The translations under genes and the position numbers were made by a program. Shown here piece after piece: positions 1 to 11,006 of a stretch of DNA of 64,000 bases. Positions within the stretch are counted from its first letter, which is position 1, and every line of letters begins with the position of its first letter. Source of the stretch: Malus domestica. Its lineage: Eukaryota; Streptophyta; Magnoliopsida; Rosales; Rosaceae. A model generated the notes under the pieces. That model was given only the letters and a program-made list of their open reading frames with translations. It did not search any database and was not told the origin of the DNA. Location: NCBI RefSeq assembly GCF_042453785.1, contig NC_091664.1, positions 1,231,001 to 1,295,000 of the forward strand, in the 5' to 3' direction.

Positions 1-371
1 CGGGCTAAACAACCTTCCTGCTTCCTCACATGTGAAGGATCGACATGATAGAATATTGGCAAGACCTGTTGCCCTAGCCTTTCTCTACATTCCATGATCT
101 TCACCAGCTCGTCAAGACACCATCTTGATTCCGCGTGACTCTTTGAGAAGACAATGACCGAGATTCTGGACCCTTCGATTGCCCGCAACAGTTCGGGTTT
201 TATTTCTCCCCCTCTTTTCAGATTGTCCTCGTCAATAAAGGCATCGAAGCCCCTGCCTTGTAATGCCGCGTGAAGGTGGCTCGTGAAGCCATTGCGTGTA
301 TCTTCACCTCTAAAACTCAAGAACACGTCGTAACTCCAGAGTTTTGAGGAGGAGGGTTCACGGGATGTCAT
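1..371 (-). CDS. TIR-domain disease-resistance protein, N-terminal exon (partial)
   Basis: The minus strand is open from an ATG at 371 to the window edge (about 123 residues, continuing beyond base 1). It reads as a plant TIR domain: the opening motif YDVFLSFRGEDTR lies at about residues 14-26, then a SHLHAAL helix, then WCLDEL at about 84-89, then an FYHVDPSHVRKQ block near the edge. The glutamate of WCLDEL (about residue 88) is at the position known to be catalytic in plant TIR NADases, so the enzyme site looks intact. In TIR-NBS-LRR (TNL) receptors this domain is normally exon 1 and signals cell death after pathogen recognition. The NBS and LRR exons would lie to the left and are not visible, so a TIR-only or TIR-NBS protein is also possible. 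The ATG is chosen because it directly precedes the short serine-rich leader usual in the family. Confidence 0.9.
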   Translation of the reverse strand, partial: MTSREPSSSKLWSYDVFLSFRGEDTRNGFTSHLHAALQGRGFDAFIDEDNLKRGGEIKPELLRAIEGSRISVIVFSKSHAESRWCLDELVKIMECRERLGQQVLPIFYHVDPSHVRKQEGCLA

Positions 372-439
372 GGTGTTGTATTACTGTTTACGGCACTAGA
401 GTGATTCCAATCAAGCGAAAAAAATGGCAGTGGTTTTTT

Positions 440-2155
440 TGTGTTGCAACAGAGTATATATAGAACTAAAGGGACACTTTTTGGTTCTTTCCAGGAAGCG
501 TTCCGCTCCCAATCTTTGGCTCTTTCCGGGAAGCATCCGCCCCAAGTTTTGAAGAAAACCAAGGACGTTTCCAGTGGAAAACCACGATGTTCGTGGCCAC
601 ACGATCTGATCACTGGACGGCTACGATTGAAGTGTCAGAAAAGATGGGAGAAAAGCAGCTTTAAGATGAAACCGCGTTCAACAAAGCAAAAGGACATGAA
701 CTGATGGGACTTGAGTCGATGATAGGAAGGGTAGCAAGTGCCTTTTAGTTAGTGCGCTTGCAGAACTAATTATTACTGAGATTCTACGAAGGGTAAGGGA
801 AAGAGGCACGGAGGAGCTTAAAGTTCTAAATTAGAGGGTCTAGTACATTATCTTCACGTACAAACTAAGACAACCAAGTTTGAATTTAGAGGTTTTTTCA
901 CATGGGATTTTATTCTCTTCTTTTTCTGAATTGGTTTTCATCTTCTACTTGTTTAGTGTTAGGGTTAATTAGATATAAAATCATTATACTAATCGATTTA
1001 GGTCTGTTGACTTCTAATTCAATTAAGCAATTTCTTTTTTATGGCCTATATTTAGGGATGTGCTTCTACAATTTGTTTCAGTACCATCTGATTCTATGCC
1101 CGTATGCAGGTTTTGGAAATTAAAATTTCAAAATCATGTAGTAAATGGTTGAATAATTCGCATCACCTAATTGCGATATAGAATGTATACTGAAATTGAA
1201 TTTATGGTCCAATTCACTATTAGGTTTTAATAGTTCACAGTCCTTTCAGTGTTATCCTTGTATTGGTAGTTTGGATTGTAGAAACTAGAGAAAAATCATT
1301 AGGTTTTAATAAAAGCAGGGTTAAAAAGGTGGGGGTGTCTAGATAGATGCGGTTCAATTGAGATTACAAAAGTGATATTTTATCGTATTTTTTATATTAT
1401 ATTTATATCACATTTCTAATAGAGATGTGATTCACAAGTATTGGTAAGTCATGTTTCTATTAGAAATGTGGTATGAAAAATGTGGTAAGTGTAGGTTACT
1501 CTTAAGATTAATGGAAGAATAATACTTTGCATCCCCATTAAGGGATGCACATATTCTTACATTTGCAAATAACGTATTTTGAGTATATAAACTTAATGAT
1601 CTAAATCATTCAATTTCTTAATCATCAATTGAAGATCACTCATACAAAAAATCATTTGAATCGAAAATCGTTTAATTATCCAAACATATCAACTAAATGA
1701 AGGGTTCATCATGAATATGTTACTTGGTATCTACACCGTTGATTTGTACTATCCATACATTTTAATGACTAAATGATCTCCGATTCAAATGATTTTCTGT
1801 AGCTGTGATCTTTAAATGAAGATTAAGAAATTAAACAATTTCGATTATAAAATTTATATGATAAATATAGATTATTTGCATAATAAAAAATGAGCTCATC
1901 CTTCAAAGTATGAATGCAAGTATTATACTTATTGAAATTGTCCATGAGTTTATTGTTGGCTATCCCTCTCACCCAAAAATGAGGGAGAGATACATTATGT
2001 TGCAAAAAGTTTGATAATGCCTTTATTATTGGGTTTAGATGAGATAACGGGGTGCAAAGAGTAAACCTAGCTCTAATTGGACTAATAAATGTTTAGATGT
2101 TCTGAAAATTTCATTGTACTTATCTAAAATGCTATCATTTCGTTACTTTTCTATA
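440..2155. repeat. Upstream-region tandem repeat, copy 1
   Basis: First of three copies of a unit of about 1.7 kb that begins next to the TIR gene. It has a promoter-proximal part (440-780, with a CGTGGCCACACGATCTGAT stretch) and a distal AT-rich part (780-2155). The proximal part recurs at 2157-2450 and 4500-4780. The distal part recurs at 4775-6095 with only scattered differences, and a portion recurs at 3510-3880. I see no coding potential in it; the short ORFs differ between copies. Confidence 0.8.
452..460 (-). promoter_or_regulatory. TATA box of the TIR gene
   Basis: On the minus strand the sequence reads TATATATA about 80 bases upstream of the TIR start codon, a suitable distance for a TATA box with a short 5' UTR. 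The same element and its surroundings recur at about 2150-2160 in a duplicated copy that no longer has a gene attached. Confidence 0.5.
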
Positions 2156-2563
2156 TATAGCACTAAAGGGACACTTGTTGGTTCTTTCCAGGAAGCGTTC
2201 CGCTCCCATTCAGGTTTTGAAGAAAACCAAGGACGTTTCCAGTGGAAAACCACAATGTTCGTGGCCACACGATCTGATCACTGGACGGCTACGATTGAAC
2301 TGTCGGAAAAGATGGGAGAAAAGCAGCTTTAAGATGAAACCGCGTTCAACAAAGTAAAAGGACACGAACTGATGGGACTTGAGTCAATGACAGGAAGGGT
2401 AGCATGTGCCTTTTACTTAGTGCGCTTGCAGAATTAATTATTGCTGAGATGGGTGAAAGAGTTGCAAAAAGTTTGGTAAACTTTTTTTTTTTATAAAAGT
2501 GCTTTTAACAAAAAATAAAAAATAAAAACAGTATTTTTGGTAAACTTTTATATAAATTATTGA

Positions 2564-3139
2564 CAGTGGCGGAGTCAGAATTTTGAATGAGGAGGGGCCT
2601 TTCATATATATATATATATATATATGTGTGTATATATATATATATGTGTATATATATATATATATGAGTGTGTAAAAAGTTGAATTCATAACATGTTGAC
2701 ATTTGCAATTTGTGTAATCCTCACAAAACTGAAAAAATTCTCTTAAATTTAATACTAAGAAGAAAAAAATGTAAAAACCCAGACAACCAAGTAAGAGGTA
2801 GATTGTGGAAGGCTTAAGAAAATACAAAGAAGTAGAAAAAGAAGGAAAAGGGGCAGAAGTTTGCAAATAAAGAAGGTGGGTTGCTTTAGAAAATTATAGG
2901 GTGTATATTACTGTTAGGTGAGAGAATCGAACTAGAAGTGGGGTTGCTTTTTCCATTTAAAACTGCACATCTCTTTTAAAAACTCCCCTGCCAAACTTGT
3001 CGTTTTATTAAACAGCTGAAAAGATTTAAAATCAAAACAGTTTAACGACGTCGTTTGATTCATCTTCTTTCATGAGGTTCACACCTCAGCTAAAGTCAGG
3101 ATGGGCCTGGGACCTCGTCCCTTGGTGGCTCCGCCCCTG
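2564..3139. mobile_element. hAT-like non-autonomous element with target-site duplication
   Basis: The ends are imperfect inverted repeats: CAGTGGCGGAGTC on the left, and the reverse complement of the right end reads CAGGGGCGGAGCC. Direct 8-base flanks attattga (2556-2563) and attgttga (3140-3147) match at 7 of 8 positions, the TSD length of hAT elements. No transposase is present. The interior has a long TA/TG microsatellite (about 2604-2665). Confidence 0.8.
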
Positions 3140-3879
3140 ATTGTTGAATATGTTAAATGATTAAAAAATATATGATATTTAGTGTGATATAATAATTTTC
3201 AAAGACAACAATGTATGGGCAAATATTGTAATTTTATAAAATATGTGGGGGTAGACTTGCCATTAGAAAAGTTCATTAAATGAGCACTGATTACTATAAA
3301 TTGAAATTAAAAAAAATACTTTTTTTAGAAGCATGGTAGACTATAATTCTACTTTTCTATGTTTTTCTGCTGTCATTGACAACAGTAACATTTTTTTTCC
3401 AAACACATTTAATACTCCAATTTTTTTAACAAGCTGTTTTTTTTAAAGCATCACAATCCTAAATCAGATCTAGCATTACCCAAAAATACTACTTTTATCA
3501 TTTTTTATAGGGTCCATTTTTATATTATATTTATATCACCTTTCAAATAAAGACGGATCCATATGTATTGATAAGTTATACATATATTAAAGAAGTGATA
3601 CAAATGTGATATGAAAAATGTGGTAAGTATAACGTTACTCTTGAGATTAATGAAAGGATAATACTTGTATCCCCTTGAAGGATGCACATATTCCTACATT
3701 TGTATATCTTGAGCATATAAACTCAACGATCGAAATTATTCAATCTCTTAATAATTATTTGAAGACCACTCATACAAAAAAAAAAACCAAAAATCATTTA
3801 ATTATCCAAACATATCAAATAAATAAACAATTGACTATGAATATATTACTTATTATAATTTGTACTATATATTTTAGGA

Positions 3880-4417
3880 TTAAATGTTAAAATGGTTCAT
3901 GTGTTTTAGTCATCGGGTCAATTTAGTCCATGTGTTTTCAATTTGGCCAATTTGGTCCTTGTGTTTATCTCTGTTAGTCAATTAAGGACATTTTCATCTA
4001 ATTTTTGTAAACAAATTTATAAATTATTGTAAACTTATTTATAAAATTATTTATTTGATTTAAAATATTTAAAAATGAAATAAATTAAAATTTAAAAAAC
4101 AAATATTCTCCTAATTCCCCGACCTCCTTCCTAACATTACTTCCTATCTTTTCTATGTCACAACCTTAATCGTATTTCAGATTGGAAGTTTTATCTCTTA
4201 AATGTGTTATTTCTCATTGATTTTCATTTTTTATAAAGAGAAAGGATAATTATATCTCATATATTTTTTCTTATGATTTTTTTTAAAAGAGATTGAATGA
4301 AATATTCTTAATTGGCTAACATAGACAAACACGATGACTAAATTAACCAAATAAAAAGCACGAGAACAAAATTGACCATATAACTATAACACAAGGACCT
4401 TTTGACATTTAAGCTAA
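3880..4417. mobile_element. Mutator-like non-autonomous element
   Basis: About 130 bases at each end are inverted copies of each other. The left end carries TTAAATGTTAAAATGG and the right end, reverse complemented, TTAAATGTCAAAAGG, followed by GGTCAATTT-type repeats. It sits inside the copy-2 repeat, splitting sequence that is continuous at about 1745. Short flanks attttagga and attttaatg may be a decayed 9-base TSD, as in Mutator elements. No ORF of note. Confidence 0.6.
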
Positions 4418-4499
4418 CATTTTAATGACTAAATAATCTTCTAATTATTAAATGAAGTGAGATACTTGAGTCAAGTCTCCTCTCAAAAGTAAAGCACAT

Positions 4500-6095
4500 A
4501 CAGTCAACAAAGATAAAAGTCATCCTGTAACCCTAGCAACACGGTATTAGAACGGTGGAAAAGCGGAAGCTGCTTTATGAAGAAAAAACAAGGTAGTTTC
4601 CAATGAAAAACCAAGAAGCCACTCGTGGCCACACGATCTGAATACTGGATGGCTAAGATTGAAGATTGGGCGAAAACTGCCTTTGGAGAAAAGAAGGCGT
4701 TCAACTGAAAAAGGACAAACAATACCCCAACTGACGGCACATGCTAGTAACATCATCGTTGATCAATGGGAAAACTGAGGTTCTACGAAGGGTAAGGGAA
4801 AGAGGCACGGAGGAGGAAAGAAACTAGCAGAAAATTAGAGAGAGTCTATTACATTATCTTCACGTACAAACTAAGACAACCAAGTTTGAATTCAGAGGTT
4901 TCACATGGGATTTTATTCTCTTCTTTTTCTGAATTGGTGTTTCATCTTCTACTTGTTTAGTATTAGGGTTAATTAGATATAAAATCATTATACTAATCGA
5001 TTTAGGTCCGTTGACTTCTAATTCAACTAAGCATTTTGTTTTTATGGCCTATATTCAGGGATGTGTTTCTACAATTTGTTTCAGTACCATCTATACCCGT
5101 ATGCAGGTTTTGGAAATTAAAATTTCAAAATCATGTAGTAAATGGTTGAATAATTCGCATCACCTAATTGCGATATAGAATGTATACTAAGATTGAATTT
5201 ATGGTCCAATTCACTATTAGGTTTTAATAATTCACTGTTCTTTCAGTGTTATACTTGTATTTGTAGTTTGGTTTGTAGAAACTGGAGAAAAATCATTACG
5301 TTTTAATAAAAGTGGGGTTAAAAAGGTGGGGGTGTCTGGATAGATGTAATTCAATTGAGATTACAAAAGTGATATTTTATCACATTTTTTATATCATATT
5401 TGTATCACATTTCTAATAGAGATGAGATTCACATGTATTGGTAAGTGTAGGTTACTCTTAAGATTAATGGAAGGATAATACTTTGCATCCCCATGAAGGG
5501 ATGTACATATTCTTACATTTGCAAATAACATATTTTGAGTATATAAACTTAATGATCTAAATCATTCAATTTCTTAATCGTCAATTGAAGATCACTCATA
5601 CAAAAAATCATTTGAATCGAAAATCGTTTAATTATCCAAACATATCAAATAAATGAAGGGTTCATCATGAATATGTTACTTGGTATCTACACCGTTGATT
5701 TGTACGTTCCATACATTTTAATGACTAAATGATCTCCGATTCAAATAATTTTTTGTAGCTGTAATCTTTAAATGAAGAGTAAGAAATTGAACGATTTCGA
5801 TTATAAAATATTTATGATAAATATATATTATTTGCATGATGAAGAATGAGCTCATCCTTCAAAGTATGAATGCAAGTATTATACTTAATGAAATTGTCCA
5901 TGAGTTTATTGTTGGCTATCCCTCTCACCCAAAAATGAGAGAGAGATACGTTATGTTGCAAAGTTTGATATCATTGGATGAGATAACGGGGTGCAAAGAG
6001 TAAACCTAGGTCTAATTGGACTAATAAATGTTTAGATGTTCTGAAAATTTCATTGTCCTTATCTAAAATGCTATCATTTCGTTACTTTTCTATTT
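4500..6095. repeat. Upstream-region tandem repeat, copy 3
   Basis: Third copy. The proximal part (4500-4780) is more diverged. The distal part (4775-6095) aligns nearly base for base with 780-2155, apart from small gaps (for example about 40 bases missing near 5435). It ends at the ATTTCGTTACTTTTCTAT stretch that also ends copy 1. Confidence 0.8.
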
Positions 6096-6125
6096 GTTTT
6101 TTGCTAGTCAGACATATTTTCACTA

Positions 6126-6274
6126 GAACGGAGCTTGGCTACTGAAAAATCAGTAGCAGCTCCTGCTGCTAGCGAATCACGGGTGAACACGTGTCCAATT
6201 AATTAATTTTTTAATCACAATTTAGACACGTGTCCACCCATAATTCGCTACCAGCTCAGCAGCCAAGCTTTCTC
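6126..6274. mobile_element. 149-bp fold-back MITE with perfect 10-bp TSD
   Basis: Perfect direct repeats attttcacta flank the element (6116-6125 and 6275-6284). Its two halves are inverted copies that share GCTTGGCT(A/G)CTG near the ends, so the element can fold into one long hairpin. Each arm carries an ACGTGTCC motif (an ABRE/G-box-like core). A 9-11 base TSD points to a Mutator-type MITE. Confidence 0.8.
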
Positions 6275-6284
6275 ATTTTCACTA

Positions 6285-7281
6285 TGCTAGCTACTTTGCC
6301 GGCCCTAGCTGCTGTCCAGTTAATATGCTTACCAGCTCTTACCTATAAAACTGAATCACGCTTAGAATTTGAACCTCCACATTGAGATTTGGAGACCTAA
6401 CTAAGAGAGCTTTCTTATCTCAAAAAATACAAAGAGTGATGGTCCACACACAAATGAAAATTAAAAAAAAACAAAAGCGATTTGAATTTGATTGCACTTT
6501 TCGTTCTCTCTTTCGTTCCTTCTTCCCATGAACTTCGCATCATCCTTTTACATTGCTCACTTCTCCGTATACTTTTCCTCCATCTCTAAATTAAAACCAA
6601 ATTAAATCTAAAAATCAAAAATAAAATGGTTATTGAATTGACCGATATTTTGATTTAATTACAACAACAAAAATCTGAACTGTGCTCTTAATTATCTGGT
6701 TCCACAAGAGAATACAAAATTTTGTATCTTCTTAATTATAGTAATTTATACTAATATTCCATTTGAAGACTTGTACCACCTGAGGCTGCACACTAATACC
6801 ATATGAAGGCAAGATTATTCAATGCTAATCCTTGAAAATGAAATTCAAGAAATTTAATCATTTGGCCTGTTGTCATTCCTTTTACAAAACCAGTTTTAGA
6901 GTTTATAAGTTAATAGAATTGATAGACTCATCATTTATCAACCGAATTTACCTTCAAATTTCAACAGACGATTCATAAATATCATTAGAAATAAATAAAG
7001 TTATTAGGTTTTTCCTTTTTCTGGCTGCGTACATAGTACGTATTTTGCAAGACCACCCTAACATACACACATTAGGTCACTCGTCGCAGGACGAACATGT
7101 AAATGAAGATAACATCAGAAGGAAAAGAGCCTTGTAAATACAAATGATTTATAATTAGGTTTACTATATTGTTATATATGTGACCACTGAACATAGAATA
7201 TAATAGTCTTCATTACAAAACTTGAGCTAACTCTAGCTATGCTAATTAAGTTAATAACAAGTAGTACTAGTCTCTCTATAC
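6285..7281. other. Intergenic, no gene seen
   Basis: AT-rich sequence with no ORF, splice pattern or repeat that I can assign. It may hold the 3' flank of the exon at 7282. Confidence 0.5.
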
Positions 7282-7411
7282 TTATGCAGCCGGAGCAAAA
7301 TCATAGTCGCCATCATCGTCATCACCATCGTCCCCATCCCCTTCCGAGCATGTTACCTGTGAAAGATCCTCGAATTTGGCAGTGACTCTACCATCTCCAT
7401 CTTCATGCTTC
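7282..7411 (-). pseudogene. Terminal exon with acidic C-terminus, gene unknown
   Basis: On the minus strand a good acceptor (GGTGCAG) is followed by 42 codons and a stop at 7282. The peptide starts KHEDGDGRVTAKFEDLSQ and ends in an Asp/Gly-rich tail closing with DYDFAPAA. This reads as the last exon of a protein with an acidic tail. I do not recognise the family and I could not find matching upstream exons between 7412 and 8640. It may be an orphan fragment or the end of a gene whose other exons I cannot recognise. Confidence 0.4.
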
Positions 7412-7537
7412 CTGCACCACGCAACAATGTTAATATTTGAAACGGGACACATTTTTGTTTATTTTTTTATCAAGAAAGTGAAAAAAGAAAGAGTTAGACT
7501 GAGTCCAAATGATGATAACTTAGATTGTGAAGGTAAG

Positions 7538-7540
<3 letters not shown>

Positions 7541-7578
<38 letters not shown>
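7541..7578. repeat. (AT)n microsatellite
   Basis: Uninterrupted AT dinucleotide repeat of about 19 units. Confidence 0.95.
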
Positions 7579-7581
<3 letters not shown>

Positions 7582-8640
7582 GGGACGAGAATAAGGTGCA
7601 TGTTAAACTCGTTTATGCACAAGGCATTCACGTGGGGAGTGTGACTGCTGCATGAAGGTTGTGCAAGAACCATTGTCCAAGACAGGTGGTGCTTTGCCAT
7701 CCAGCCACGAAGGGATCGCAAATGACAATTCAGCAAACCACGTTGGTGCAAATTGTGTTTGCTTCGTGACAACATGCAGAGTTCATTCATGTGTTAGGAT
7801 GGAGATAATTGGCAATGTGTTGGGTGGGTATGTATTGGAAACTCTGAAAGTGATAGATGCTTTATTCACAAGGCTAATCTTTGCTTTTCAATATTAGGGT
7901 AGAAACAATTAATAGCTAGATTTCAGTAACCTTCTCATTTAAACTTTTTGGTTTTATGTTTTTAGTTCGTTTGTCATCCTGTAATGTTATATGCATGATC
8001 TAAATTCTATATTTTCAAGATCATCTTTTAAATATTATATTATTCAGCTAAACAATAAGATTTCAACAACGCTAATCAATGATTAAATTATCACTCATTT
8101 AATTGATTTTTTGTAAAATTAATCTTAAAGGATGAAGAGTAGTACTATATCATCGTAACCATTTAATTTCGCCTGCCCCATTAAGATTAATTTTGTAAGA
8201 TGATTTTAGCTCAAGATCGTACATGTTAAATATTTGATAGTTTTATTCTTATTAGTTTCTTTAGGAGGGAATATTTTATTCTTCGGAGCACTCACATCAT
8301 GTCATCATCAGATCAGCATCATTTCATTTTTCATACACACTAGCTACTCGCCTACGTATGTATAATATAAGAAACATATAGACTTTTCTTCCTAAAAAAT
8401 AATTCCAAAGAGAAAAGAAGAGACTCATGTTTTGACTGCCCCAACCAGCGCCATAAATGCGCGTGGTCTTTGTCAATTTCTCAGCGTCTAAAGACTTAAT
8501 ATATAGTTAATACTTATGAGAAATTATTAGTACTTTTAGGTATATTTGAAAGTACTTTTAAAATATTTAAAATGATTTATAAATTGTTAAAGACATTTCT
8601 GATCATATTTGACAGTAAAATTAAAATTTAAAGGTTAAAT
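7579..8640. other. Intergenic, no gene seen
   Basis: 7585-7800 is less AT-rich and open for some 80 codons on both strands, but neither reading resembles a known protein and both begin or end in repeat sequence. The rest is AT-rich with nothing assignable. Confidence 0.4.
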
Positions 8641-8717
8641 TACACAAGACTACCTTAATTATTGGGCAAATCACAGTTTTATACCCCATCTTTAAAACAT
8701 TTCAACGTCATACTTTA

Positions 8718-9281
8718 TCATCGAATTTGTTTCAATGTCATACTTTCCGTCAGTTTGTCTGTCAATTCCTTTGTTAAATGCATCATCGCGATCTCATCCA
8801 CTTGATCTGCAGATGCTCCATATGCAAGCATTCGTAAGGCAGCCGTAATTTTTTGCTCAGGAAGAAGACCTAGAACATGAAAAGCATCATCTTTTTGCAC
8901 AAAGTATGGATCATGTTTGCAAATAGCACTCATGATTTTGTCGAACAAGCTTCGTTGCATTCTAAAATGACATTTAAAAACATGATCACGGAATACGCTA
9001 TTGGGAATAAAATAATATTTCCAAGAGATCTTTACCTCGTATTTCCCTTTTTCTCTCGAAGTTTGCAGCATGTCTGGGTTTGGCTTTTGACCCACAGCTT
9101 CCATGACACGGCGGGAATGCGAGGCCATCAGCCTTCTATGGTCATCATCTTCATCCTCCTCCATTGCAACAGCCTTATCTCCACCTCCACATTCCTCGAG
9201 ATTGACCAATTCTTCCTGTTGTGCCAACAATCTTTTCTGTTGCTCCTCAAACTGTTTATACACTCTCCTTGAATAAGACAT
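8718..9281 (-). pseudogene. Truncated PIF/Harbinger-type transposase (HARBI1/ALP1-like)
   Basis: A minus-strand ORF of 187 codons starts MSYSRRVYKQFEEQQ. It carries the region conserved upstream of the catalytic core in plant PIF/Harbinger transposases: FRMQRSLFDKIMSAI, then DPYFVQKDDA, then LPEQKITAALRMLAYGASA and DQVDE (about residues 105-165). The match ends abruptly after DQVDEI. The last 20 codons come from an unrelated repeat (8640-8770, with two near-identical CA(A/T)GTCATACTTT stretches). The DDE catalytic residues are therefore missing and the protein cannot be an active transposase. Full-length family members are roughly twice as long. The N-terminal acidic stretch (EEDEDDD) is unusually well preserved, but I infer a dead transposon fragment rather than a host gene. 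Confidence 0.75.
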
Positions 9282-9384
9282 TATAAGAACTCAAGATTTG
9301 AAACTGATGAAGAAGGATTGAGTTTGGTGTGAGGATGGATGTAGGGATGTAGGGTTTATATGGACAAAAAAAGAAAGGATGAGA

Positions 9385-9720
9385 TTCTGGACTATGTAAC
9401 GTGGCACTACGTGATTGGTTGAAAATCTTATCGAAATCTTGGCTAAATTATTGTAAACAGATAATGACATGTGGCGCGTCGGGATTGGTTGAAAATCTAA
9501 TTGGAAATTTATCCACAAAATAGTACGTTCGGATAATGACACGTAGCGTGACAAGATTGGTTGAAAATATTATTGAAATATTAACTAAATTATTGTAAAC
9601 AGATAGTGACACGTGGCGCGTAGGGATTGGTTGAAAATCTTAGCGAAAATCTATTCACAAAATAGTACGTTCGGATAATGACACGTGGTGTGACGAGATT
9701 GGTTAAAAATCTTATTTGAA
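9385..9720. repeat. Subterminal dimeric repeats next to the Harbinger fragment
   Basis: About 2.3 copies of a 141-142 base unit. Each unit is made of two related halves of about 70 bases, marked by GATTGGTTGAAAAT and (A/G)TGACACGTGGCG-type motifs. TAGTACGTTCGGATAATGAC occurs at 9521 and 9663, and GATAATGACATGTGGCGCG at 9460 recurs near 9602. They lie immediately upstream of the transposase start, where subterminal repeats of a transposon are expected. Confidence 0.75.
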
Positions 9721-9984
9721 ATTAAAACTATTTTTTTATTTATTATTTTATAAAAATTTAACAATATTTTAAATGGGTTGGGTGCCATCACATTTTGTAG
9801 GGATAGAGATCATTTGTGCCAGCGTATTTTTTAGGGATGAAGATGCATTTGGTCTATTACTGTTCATTGAAATCTATTATTGTTCATTGAATAGATTAAA
9901 TGGCCTGGGTGCCGGCACATTTTTTTAAGGGTGAACTTGCTCTTATTAGGCACAACCTAAACAACACTACAACGGGAAACACAA

Positions 9985-10616
9985 CGCAAACGAGCGTGAG
10001 CTGCTATACCGAATTCTTCGTTGACTATCGAGGACGGAGTTGTAAAGCTATGATTTCTAAGGGATTGGATCACTCAATATTTATTTTTCGCAGTTTATTT
10101 GAAATGGTAAACAATGTTAGGTGATGTTATTATGCTCAACTTCTAAGTAGTATTAAGAAAAGACAAATATACGTGTTGAGTGAAATAATAATACAATAAG
10201 ATCATAATCCGTATAAAATAATATTAACAAACAATATATACATCTTATATTTTGAGTGAAACAAACAATAAATACAAGTCTTATAATTTGAGCGAAACGG
10301 AGAATAATAATATGAATGTGATGTTACCATGACCCAAGTGGACCTAAAAGTACTCTATCATGTGGGTCCACTTAAGAGAATGACATATGTGTGCACCCTA
10401 TAACATTCTAAAATAATAACGTATTGTAATGTGTTTTAACTTCTCACAATTGTAATAAGTACATAGGACGTGTTTTGTGAGCTCACATGAACTGACTTGA
10501 TTTGGGCTTTTGAGAATTGGAGTGGGCTAAACAAAAGGCTGGGCTGGGAGAAGATTAAGCTTTGGGTCTTTTGTTGGTGACAGCTTGAGCTTTTGGGTCG
10601 AGCAGCCCCCTTGACT
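9985..10616. repeat. Intergenic direct repeat flanking EF-1-alpha, left copy
   Basis: Matches 15237-15826 plus 16948-17050 in the same orientation. Shared landmarks are ACGCAAACGAG, AAGGGATTGGATCACT, GGGTCCAC(T/C)TAAGAGAATGA and TTTTGGGTCGAGCAGCCC. The two copies lie on either side of the EF-1-alpha gene, about 5.25 kb apart. It holds no gene. Confidence 0.8.
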
Positions 10617-10640
10617 TGAGTTTGGTATTCATGACTTCGG

Positions 10641-10840
10641 GCTGGTTTGATATTACTATGCTTTGAAGAAAGAAAACTGATTCTACTATGTTGTGAGAAT
10701 AAGCTTATTTTTGCTGCTTTACGTTTTTAGCTTATTTTCACCTAAAACTGTGAAAATAAGCTGTTTTTAAGTGTACCAAATACCTTTTTGAGCTCAACTT
10801 TTTTTATACCCACTTTTTATAAAAGGTACCAAACCAGTAC
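10641..10840. mobile_element. Short hAT-type MITE
   Basis: About 200 bases with inverted ends GCTGGTTTGATATTAC and, from the right, GTACTGGTTTGGTACC. It is the same family as the ends of the 1.1 kb element at 15827-16939. Confidence 0.55.
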
Positions 10841-10856
10841 TGATGTTTAGAAAAAT

Positions 10857-11006
10857 GACTTTGAAGCTTACAATGGGGATGATGAGTTAGGCTATATTAA
10901 TTTCGATGAAGCTGCTTACGACGCATGGGACGAGTCTGATTGGGAAATGGTTGGTTCTTTCGTAAACGTCCGGTGGACTGGCTGGGATTCCTACTTCCCT
11001 ACTTAG
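10857..11006 (+). pseudogene. Orphan acidic C-terminal coding remnant
   Basis: Directly after the MITE an open frame of 49 codons runs to a TAG: DFEAYNGDDELGYINFDEAA, then an Asp/Trp-rich end closing WDSYFPT. Composition and codon use look like real coding sequence. There is no start codon: an in-frame stop lies a few bases upstream, at the MITE boundary. The likely reading is the last exon of a gene whose front was lost or separated by the insertion. I do not recognise the family. Confidence 0.35.

Larger units (their letters stand above)
2157..4450. repeat. Upstream-region tandem repeat, copy 2 (disrupted)
   Basis: Second copy. The proximal part at 2157-2450 closely matches 455-770. A hAT-like element at 2564-3139 and other AT-rich material interrupt it. 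A degraded part of the distal section (3510-3880) resumes the alignment to 1370-1740 and is broken again by a Mutator-like element at about 3880-4417. The order proximal-distal is the same as in the other copies, which supports tandem duplication. Confidence 0.7.

Noticed and set aside
3675-3890. Plus-strand ORF of 71 codons
   Set aside because: It lies entirely in a degraded copy of the upstream repeat; the other copies do not keep the frame.
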